From contig CAWCXI010000001.1 of NCBI GenBank assembly GCA_963799415.1, forward strand, positions 46,367-110,366: a stretch of 64,000 nt of DNA, given 5' to 3'. Positions within the stretch are counted from its first letter, which is position 1, and each line of letters starts with the position of its first letter. Positions 57,457 to 64,000 of this stretch are shown piece after piece. A program made the translations under genes and the position numbers. Source of the DNA: JAMXLO01 sp963799415 (GTDB lineage Bacteria; Pseudomonadota; Alphaproteobacteria; Acetobacterales; Acetobacteraceae). The notes below the pieces were generated by a model. It ran no database searches. It was given only the letters and a program-made list of their open reading frames with translations, and was not told the DNA's origin.

Positions 57457-58410
57457 GTCTCTCGGAAGAGCCCGCGTTTCACCCCAATCGGTGGATGCGG
57501 CGGATGCTCGGGCCGATCTTCGGGGCGGCCTGCCTGGTGGCGACCTGCACGGGGGTCGTCGTCCTCGCCCTGCTCCTGGGCTCGATCCTGGCGGCGGCGC
57601 TTCAGGGGCCGCCGGATCACCCCTGGTATGCGATCGGCCCCAATCTCGCCGAGCTGTTCGCGCTTGATCGGGAAGCTGGTCTCAGAGCCGCGCAGTCGCC
57701 AGGGGCCACACGCCTCAGCCGGGATATCAGGTCGGGATCGTCGGGCAGCCTCTGGCTGCTGGGACTGGTCGCGCTCATCGGCATTCCCGATCGGGATCGG
57801 CGCGGGGGTCTATCTCGAGGAATACTCCCCGCCGGGCCGGCTGCGGCGGATCATCCAGACGAACATCGCCAACCTGGCCGGCGTGCCGTCGATCGTTTAC
57901 GGCATCCTCGGGCTGGCGCTCTTCGTGCGGGCCTTCGGGATCAAGGGCCTGGCGCTGGGCCCGACCTTGCTGGCCGGCGTCCTGACGCTCAGCCTGCTGA
58001 TCCTGCCGATCATCGTGATCACGACCCAGGAGGCGCTGCGGGCGGTGCCGCAGTCGCTCCGCCAGGCCGCACTGGCCCTGGGCGCGACCCGGTGGCAGGT
58101 GGTCCGCGACCATGTGCTGCCCTCGGCGTTGCCGGGCATCTTGACCGGCACGATTCTCGGCCTGTCGCGAGCGATCGGCGAGACGGCCCCCTTGCTGATG
58201 GTCGGCGCGGCCGGCTCGATCCTCCGGCCGCCCAAGGGCCCGCTCGACCGCTATTCGGCCCTCCCCGTCGAGATCTACAATTACGCCAAGGAGCCGGACC
58301 GGAAGTTCCAGATCGTCGCCGCCGGCGGCATCCTGATCCTGGTGGCCCTCTTGCTCGCGATGAACGCCATCGCCATCGTGATTCGTAACCGCTACCGGCG
58401 TTATCAATAA
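57453..58410 (+). CDS. pstA: phosphate ABC transporter permease PstA, frameshifted
   Basis: Second Pst permease. N-terminus RMLGPIFGAACLVATCTGVVVLALLL is the first helix. Frame changes lie near 57665 and 57785; after that YLEEYSPPGRLRRIIQTNIA, the EAA loop LRQAALALGATRWQVVRDHV, and GLSRAIGETAPLLMVGAAG are intact to the stop at 58410. ATGA overlap with pstC shows the operon is continuous. Confidence 0.87.
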
Positions 58411-58494
58411 ACGGACCTCGCAATGACCAAGATCAGCGCGGACCCGACTCCGACCTCCCCTCCACCTTCACGAGACCATTGATGAGCGTCTCCC

Positions 58495-59337
58495 ATGATC
58501 CGCCCGGAGCGGCGCCTGCCCCGGGCCCCTCCGCCGGAGCATCGCCTCGAATTCAGCGACCCGATCGTCCTCTCGACCCGCGGCCTCTCCGTCTGGTACG
58601 GCGCCGCACTGGCGCTCAAGGAGATCACGATCGACATTCCTCGCAACAAGATCACGGCCTTGATCGGCCCGTCGGGCTGCGGCAAGAGCACGCTGCTCCG
58701 CTGCTTCAACCGGATGAACGACCTGATCACCGGCGCTCGCATGCAGGGCGAGGTCCGCTTCGACGGCGAGTTGATCTCCGGCTCCGACATCGACCCCGTC
58801 GTCCTGCGGCGACGGATCGGCATGGTCTTTCAGAAGCCGAACCCGTTCCCCAAGAGCATCTACAACAACGTCGCCTGGGGTGCGCGGATCAACGGCTATC
58901 GGGGCGACATGGACGAGCTGGTCGAGCGCTCGCTCCGCCGCGCGGCCCTGTGGGACGAGGTCAAGACCAAGCTGAATCGCTCGGGACTCGAGCTCTCCGG
59001 CGGGCAGCAACAACGGCTCTGCATCGCCCGGACGCTCGCCGTCGAGCCCGAGGTCATCCTGATGGACGAACCCTGCTCGGCCCTCGACCCGATCTCGACC
59101 GCCCGGGTCGAAGACCTGATGGACGACCTCAAGAACGATTACACCATCGTGATCGTCACCCACAACATGCAGCAGGCCCGCCGCGTCAGCGACCTGACCG
59201 CCTGCCTGATGCTCGATGAGATGTCGCCCGAGGGACATCGCACCGGAATCCTCGCCGAGTTCAGCCCGACCGATCTTCTGTTCACCAATCCCAAGGACAA
59301 GCGGACCGAGGCTTATATCACCGGGCGGATTGGCTGA
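58495..59337 (+). CDS. pstB: phosphate ABC transporter ATP-binding protein
   Basis: ATPase of the Pst importer, about 280 residues and uninterrupted. Walker A ALIGPSGCGKSTLLRCFNRM (the PstB form), Q-loop GMVFQKPNPFPKSIYNNVAW, signature LSGGQQQRLCIARTLAVEPE, Walker B ILMDEPCSALDPIST and switch His VTHNMQQARR. The start is uncertain: ATG at 58495, or ATG at 58479 with an early indel. phoU, which usually follows, is missing because of the next junction. Confidence 0.95.
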   Translation: MIRPERRLPRAPPPEHRLEFSDPIVLSTRGLSVWYGAALALKEITIDIPRNKITALIGPSGCGKSTLLRCFNRMNDLITGARMQGEVRFDGELISGSDIDPVVLRRRIGMVFQKPNPFPKSIYNNVAWGARINGYRGDMDELVERSLRRAALWDEVKTKLNRSGLELSGGQQQRLCIARTLAVEPEVILMDEPCSALDPISTARVEDLMDDLKNDYTIVIVTHNMQQARRVSDLTACLMLDEMSPEGHRTGILAEFSPTDLLFTNPKDKRTEAYITGRIG

Positions 59338-59393
59338 ATCAATAAACGGGTCAGAACCTTTTCGAACATCGTTCTAGCGCGGCGAAGCAATAA

Positions 59394-59397
59394 ATCC
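59394..59397. other. junction between block 3 (pst locus) and block 4 (mycobacterial)
   Basis: On the minus strand the Pks13 reading frame is family-like up to SAYFAGG and then reads FIASPR and stops. On the plus strand the sequence immediately after pstB (about 55 bp) carries no phoU. No repeat or mobile element marks the point. Confidence 0.82.
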
Positions 59398-62062
59398 ACC
59401 CGCGAAGTAGGCGGATGCGGGTTCGCCCAGCGACTGGCCAATCACCGCAGCGGGTTTCGCGCCATGACTCTTGAGCACCTCACCGAGCGCGATCTGGATC
59501 GCGAAGATGACGACGTTGCTGGTTTCGATGCCGTAGTCGACCGAGTCGTCGAGGATCAGCTCGAGGACCGAGTAGCCCCGCTCGTCCTGGATCAGCGCGT
59601 CGACCTTGTCGATCCACTCGGCGAAGACCTCGTGGCGCAGATACAGGTTCTTGCCCATCTTGCGGTGCTGCGCACCGAAACCGGCCATCGCCCAGACCGG
59701 GCCATTGGTCGCCGGCCCGTCGGTGCTGAACACGTAGGGCTTCTGCTTGCCATCGGCGATCGCGCGCAGACCCTTGACGGCTTCTTCGTGGTCGTGGGCC
59801 AGCACCACCGCGCGGGAACGGCCGTGGTTGCGCCGTGACAGCGCCCGCCCGATCGATTCCAGCGACGACGCCTGGCCCTCGGGGCTTTCCATCCAGTCGG
59901 CCAGCTCGGCCGCGGCGGCCCGCTTGCGTGACGTCAGGAACGCCGAGATCGGCAACGGCACCACGGGCACCGGAACCTCTTCGGTCGCAAGCTCTTCCAG
60001 CGCGATCTCTTTGAGCCGGATGGCTTCGTCGGTGATGCCGGGCAGTTCGTATTCTTCGTGTGCCGGCGTGGTGCCGACTTCGGCAGAATCGATGAACTCG
60101 CCGTACTCGTCGAAACGCACCCCGCCGACAAGCTCGACGTGCTCACCGGCGGCAGCTGCCGCGGGCTCAGTCTCGGGCTGGGGTTCGGGCTCACGCTCGA
60201 CGACGTCGCGGGGCAGCACCTCACGCAGCACCACGTGCGCGTTGGCGCCACCGAAGCCGAAGCTGGACACACCCGCCACGGCATATCCGCCGTAGCGCGG
60301 CCAGTCGGAGACGGTGTCCAGCACGCGCAGATGCGCGGCGTCGAAGTCGATGTAGGGGTTGGGCCCGGCGTAGTTGATCGACGGCGGCAGCTTGTCATGC
60401 TGCAGCGACAGCACCATCTTGCTCAGGCTGGCCGCACCGGCCGCCGACTCCATGTGTCCGACATTGGTTTTGATGGCGCCGAGCAGAAGCGGTTTGTCGG
60501 CGGGACGGCCGCGGCCGACCACCCGGCCCAGCGCCTGAGCCTCGATCGGGTCGCCCAGCACGGTGCCGGTGCCGTGCGCCTCGACGTAGTCGATGGTGCG
60601 CGGGTTGATGCCGGCGTCTTTGTAGGCCCGGCGCAGCACGTCGGCCTGCGCATCGGGGTTGGGCGCGATCAGGCCGTTGGACCGTCCGTCGTGGTTGACC
60701 GCGCTGCCGGCGATCACCGCGAGGATCTGGTCGCCGTCGCGGCGCGCGTCGTCGACCCGCTTGAGCACCAGCATCGCGCCACCCTCGGAGCGGGTGTAAC
60801 CGTCGGCGTCGGATGAGAACGACTTGATCCGGCCGTCCGGCGAGAGCACCTGGCCGATCTCGTCGAAACCGAGCGTCACCGCGGGGGTGATCAGCGCGTT
60901 GACCCCACCGGCCATCGCCACGTCGCATTCACCGCTGCGCAGGGCCTGCACCGCCTGGTGGGTGGCGACCAGCGAGCTCGAGCACGCGGTGTCCACCGCG
61001 ACCGACGGTCCGTGGAAGTCGAAGAAGTACGAAACCCGGTTGGCCACAATCGAACTCGCGGTACCGGTGATGGCATACGGGTGGGCGATGGTCGGGTCCG
61101 ACATCGCCAGGTAGCTGTAGTCCATCACCGAGGTGCCGACGAACACGCCGACGGCCTCGCCGCGCAGGCTGGAAGCCGGGATGCGGGCGTGCTCGAGCGC
61201 CTCCCAGGTCAGCTCCAGCGTCATCCGCTGCTGAGGGTCGATGTTGTCGGCTTCGGTCTTGGACAGCGCGAAGAACTCGGAGTCGAACCCCTTGATGTCG
61301 GTGAGGTAGCCGCCGCGGGTGCGGGCCTTCTTGATCCGCTCGGCCAGCCGCGGCTCCTCCATGAACTCCGACCAGCGGCCCTCGGGCAGGTCGGTGATCG
61401 CGTCCCGACCTTCCAGCAGCGCCTGCCAGGTCTGCTCGGGAGTGTTCAGGTCGCCGGGCAACCGGGTGGCCAGGCCCACCACGGCGATGTCGACGCGCTC
61501 GACCGGCCCGGTGCGGGTCCAGTCGGTGTCGTCGTCGGCGGACTCGGTCTCGGGGTCGCCCTCGACGATCCAGCTGGCCAGCGATTCGATCGTCGGGTGC
61601 TCGAAGGCGACCGCGATCGACACCGTCACCCCGGTGTGGTCCTCGATGTCGGCGGCCATCGCCACCGCGTCGCGTGAGGACAGGCCAAGCTCCACCATCG
61701 GCGTGGCCTCGCCGATCGCATCGGGCGATTGCCCGGTGGCCTGACCGATCCAGGTGCGCAGATAACGCCGTACCTCGGCGACTGTCATGTCGGTGCGCGC
61801 GGGCGCCGCACCGCCATCGGTGTTCACGCGCCGCTCCTCCTCATCGCTACGCTCTGCATCGTCGCCGGCGGCGGTCATGCGCCGCTCCTCCTCATCGCTA
61901 CGCTCTGCATCGTCGCCGGCGGCGGTCATGCGCCGCTCCTCCTCATCGCTAGCGCTCTGCATCGTCGCCGGCGGCGGTCATGCGCCGCTCCTCCTCATCG
62001 CTACGCTCTGCATCGTCGCCGGCGGACGACGGCTGTGCGGATTCGAGGTCGGTGCCAGTCAT
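59395..62062 (-). CDS. pks13: polyketide synthase Pks13, 5' part only (truncated by junction, one frameshift)
   Basis: Condensase that joins two fatty chains in mycolic acid synthesis. Present: N-terminal acyl-carrier domain (LGLSSRDAVAMAADIEDH with the phosphopantetheine Ser), ketosynthase with the active Cys in VDTACSSSLVA and the two His in EAHGTGT and KTNVGHMESAAG, then the start of the acyltransferase (VIGQSLGEPASAYFAGG, catalytic Ser). The rest of the AT, second carrier and thioesterase are missing. I start at 62062 (MTGTDLESAQ), 8 bp after fadD32; an extra base at 61952 within the MIRU-like array breaks the first frame. An uninterrupted frame starts at 61962. Confidence 0.93.
61828..62025 (-). 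repeat. 51-bp tandem repeat (MIRU-like), 3.9 copies, at the 5' end of pks13
   Basis: Copies at 61828-61878, 61879-61929, 61930-61981 (52 bp, extra base) and 61982-62025. On the minus strand each unit reads ATGACCGCCGCCGGCGACGA and continues GCAGAGCGTAGCGATGAGGA. It encodes M-T-A-A-G-D-D-A-E-R-S-D-E-E-E-R-R. This is close to the mycobacterial interspersed repetitive unit (MIRU) consensus I remember. Each unit keeps an ATG at its start and a GAGGAG ribosome site, and the 51-bp length preserves frame. Confidence 0.85.
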
Positions 62063-62070
62063 AGTCGCGA

Positions 62071-63966
62071 TCAATCAGTTTCGTCAGGGAAGGAGTTCGG
62101 GGCCGCGGTGCCGCTGCGCAGGGTGCCGTCGATGTAGGCGGCGCGGGTGGCGCGGCGGCCGATCTTGCCACTGGAGGTCCGGGGCACAGATCCGGCCTGT
62201 ACCAACAGGACATCGCGCACGGTCACTCCGTGCCGGACGGCGATGGCCGCCCGGATGTCGTCGGCGATGGGCTGGTAGTCGAGTTTGTGCGCACCGGCGG
62301 CACGCTCACCGACGATCACCAGCTGCTCGGAGCTGTCCTCCGGGTCGTGCTTGAGGCCGGCGTGCGGGTCGGCGAAAACGGTGGCGGGCAGTTGGTTGGT
62401 GGGCACCGAGAACGCAGCCACGTAGCCCGGGCGCAGGGCCCGGCTGGCTTCTTGCGCCGAGTACTCGAGGTCCTGCGGGTAGTGGTTGCGTCCGTCGACA
62501 ATGACCAGATCCTTGACCCGGCCGGTGATATAGAGGTGCTCGTTGTGGTAGGTGCCGTAGTCACCGGTGCGTACCCACGTCGCGTCATCGGCGGCGCCTT
62601 CGGCGCGTGACGGGTTGGTGCGCGACTTGAGGATGTTCTTGAACGTCTCCTGGGTCTCCTCTTTCCGGTTCCAATATCCGGCGCCCATGTTGTTGCCGTG
62701 CAGCCAGATCTCACCGATCTGCCCGTCGGGCAATTCGGTGGCGTTGTCGGCGTCGACGATGATCGCCCACTCGCTGACACCGACCACGCCGGCGGAGGCC
62801 TGCGCGACGCCGTTGGGCGCATCGGCAGCAACTTCGGCGAACCGTCCGGTGTTCAGCGCCTCCCGGTCGACGTTGATGATGGTGGGCGCCTCGTCCATCG
62901 GAGTGGTCGAGACGAACAGCGTGGCCTCGGCCAGGCCGTAGGACGGCTTGATCGCCTTCTCCTGGAAGCCGTAGGGCCCGAATGCGTCGTTGAACTTACG
63001 AATCGATGCCGCCGACACCGGCTCGCTGCCGTTGAGGATCGCCTTGACGTTGCTCAGGTCGAGCGGCGGCTCGCCCTCTTTGGGCAGCCCGCGCAGCGCC
63101 GCATGTTCGAAGGCGAAATTCGGTGCGGCCGAGAAGACCCCGCCGGTCTCGCCCTCCTTGCGCGCGAGCTCGCGGATCCACCTGCTGGGCCGGCGCACGA
63201 AGGCCGCCGGCGTCATGAACGTGAAGCGGTAGCCGACCACCGTCGACAGCAAGGTGGTGATCAGGCCCATGTCGTGGAAGAACGGCAGCCAGCTCACGCC
63301 GCGATCACCGTCCTGGCCCTCCAGGGCGTGGATGACCTGGACCACGTTCGTCGGCAGGTTCAGGTGCGTGATCTCGACGCCGGTCGGGGTGCGGGTGGAT
63401 CCGGAGGTGTACTGCAGATAGGCGACCGTCCCGTGGCTGGCCAGGATGGGCTCCCAGGTGCTGGCTACGTCGTTGGGGACCGCGTCGACGGCGATGACGC
63501 GTGGCCGCTCCTTGGCCGGCCGGCTGCGGAAGAACTTGCGGACTCCCTCGGCGGAGTCGCTGGTGGTCAGGATCGCCGCCGGGGCGCAGTCGTCGAGCAC
63601 CGCGTGCAGTCGACCAACGTGTCCCGGCTCGGCGGGATCGAACAGGGGCACCGCGATCCGGGCGGCGTACAAGGTGCCGAAGAACGCGGTCAGGTATTCC
63701 AGGCTCTGCGGACACAGGATGGCGACTCGGTCACCCGGCTGGGTCACCTGCTGAAGCCGGGCGCCCACCGCGCGGTTTCGGGCACCGAACTCGGACCATG
63801 AAATATCCTTCGCGACACCATCGCGTTCGGTGGAGAAGTCCAAGAACCGGTAGGCCAGCTGGTCCCCGCGCACCTTCGCCCACTTCTCGACGTGACGAAC
63901 CAGGTCGGTGTTGTCCGGGAACTTGATCTGGCCGTTCTTGTCGATGAACGGGTTGTGGTACGCCAT
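62071..63966 (-). CDS. fadD32: long-chain fatty acid AMP ligase FadD32 (mycolic acid synthesis)
   Basis: Activates meromycolic acid as acyl-AMP and loads it on Pks13. The 631 residues match the FAAL class: MAYHNPFIDKNGQIKFPDNT start, nucleotide loop YLQYTSGSTRTPTGVEITHL, SYGLAEATLFVS, TGDYGTYHNEHLYITGRVKD and the catalytic Lys region RTSSGKIGRR. An ATG at 63975 with AGGAG just before it adds MHG and may be the real start. Directly followed by pks13, as in mycobacteria; only the acyl-CoA carboxylase genes are out of view. Confidence 0.97.
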   Translation of the reverse strand: MAYHNPFIDKNGQIKFPDNTDLVRHVEKWAKVRGDQLAYRFLDFSTERDGVAKDISWSEFGARNRAVGARLQQVTQPGDRVAILCPQSLEYLTAFFGTLYAARIAVPLFDPAEPGHVGRLHAVLDDCAPAAILTTSDSAEGVRKFFRSRPAKERPRVIAVDAVPNDVASTWEPILASHGTVAYLQYTSGSTRTPTGVEITHLNLPTNVVQVIHALEGQDGDRGVSWLPFFHDMGLITTLLSTVVGYRFTFMTPAAFVRRPSRWIRELARKEGETGGVFSAAPNFAFEHAALRGLPKEGEPPLDLSNVKAILNGSEPVSAASIRKFNDAFGPYGFQEKAIKPSYGLAEATLFVSTTPMDEAPTIINVDREALNTGRFAEVAADAPNGVAQASAGVVGVSEWAIIVDADNATELPDGQIGEIWLHGNNMGAGYWNRKEETQETFKNILKSRTNPSRAEGAADDATWVRTGDYGTYHNEHLYITGRVKDLVIVDGRNHYPQDLEYSAQEASRALRPGYVAAFSVPTNQLPATVFADPHAGLKHDPEDSSEQLVIVGERAAGAHKLDYQPIADDIRAAIAVRHGVTVRDVLLVQAGSVPRTSSGKIGRRATRAAYIDGTLRSGTAAPNSFPDETD

Positions 63967-64000
63967 GCCATGCACTCCTGTCAGAACTGTTCTCGGTCGG

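Noticed and set aside
61828..62025. Second 51-bp repeat as a CRISPR array
   Set aside because: Head-to-tail units without spacers, coding in frame at the start of pks13, with the sequence style of mycobacterial MIRUs.
59395..64000. Horizontal transfer of mycolic acid genes into an alphaproteobacterium
   Set aside because: The block has no flanking mobile element, pks13 is cut mid-domain at the join, and an isolated fadD32 and half pks13 would not be functional; a chimeric join explains it better.

Overview
The window is not one genome. Gene content, codon style and abruptly truncated genes divide it into four blocks from unrelated bacteria. Block 1 (1 to about 47,794) is a GC-rich alphaproteobacterium, most like an Acetobacteraceae/Rhodospirillales member. 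Block 2 (about 47,795-53,360) looks actinobacterial. Block 3 (about 53,360-59,394) carries a phosphate-uptake locus that I read as planctomycete-like. Block 4 (about 59,395-64,000) is from a mycolic-acid-producing actinobacterium close to Mycobacterium (fadD32-pks13). Three genes are cut at the joins: asd, an ABC-transporter ATPase and pks13. Together with many single-base frameshifts, this points to a chimeric, error-prone (probably metagenomic) assembly rather than gene transfer.

Block 1 starts inside dnaX and is followed by the 4.5S SRP RNA gene. Next come a carbohydrate-type ABC importer (binding protein and two permeases, no ATPase in view) divergent from a MetE-like methyltransferase, an orphan PDZ domain, and the conserved miaB-phoH-ybeY-corC cluster. 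After a PlsC acyltransferase come tamA-tamB for outer-membrane protein and autotransporter assembly, a Crp/Fnr regulator and two overlapping small membrane proteins. The middle part has gshB, a GST, an AlgI-type O-acetyltransferase with an SGNH-like partner, an EI24 membrane protein, a bactofilin, a glyoxalase, a MaeB-type malic enzyme divergent from an MFS transporter, and mutS-glnD. The right part has a secreted protein made of 17-residue tandem repeats, a DegP protease, an ICMT-like methyltransferase, nth, a DUF2244 protein, an XRE regulator, lnt, a PhnW-like aminotransferase, a DUF4286-like protein, formate-THF ligase, a PoxB-type pyruvate dehydrogenase, and the first 95 codons of asd.

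Block 2 holds a hypothetical beta-rich protein, a sulfotransferase with an extra C-terminal region, a TPR lipoprotein overlapping a GT2 glycosyltransferase with a methyltransferase-like tail, and a YtrA-type GntR regulator overlapping a truncated ABC ATPase. Block 3 is phoR-pstS-pstC-pstA-pstB, a phosphate-starvation module heavily damaged by frameshifts, with a candidate Pho box before pstS. Block 4 is fadD32 followed by the 5' half of pks13, whose start region carries a 51-bp tandem repeat resembling mycobacterial interspersed repeats (MIRU).

I found no convincing new defence, mobile or biosynthetic system. The best leads are repeat biology: two copies of a 95-bp palindrome sitting inside coding sequence (mutS and a permease), the 17-residue repeat secreted protein, and the in-frame MIRU-like array.
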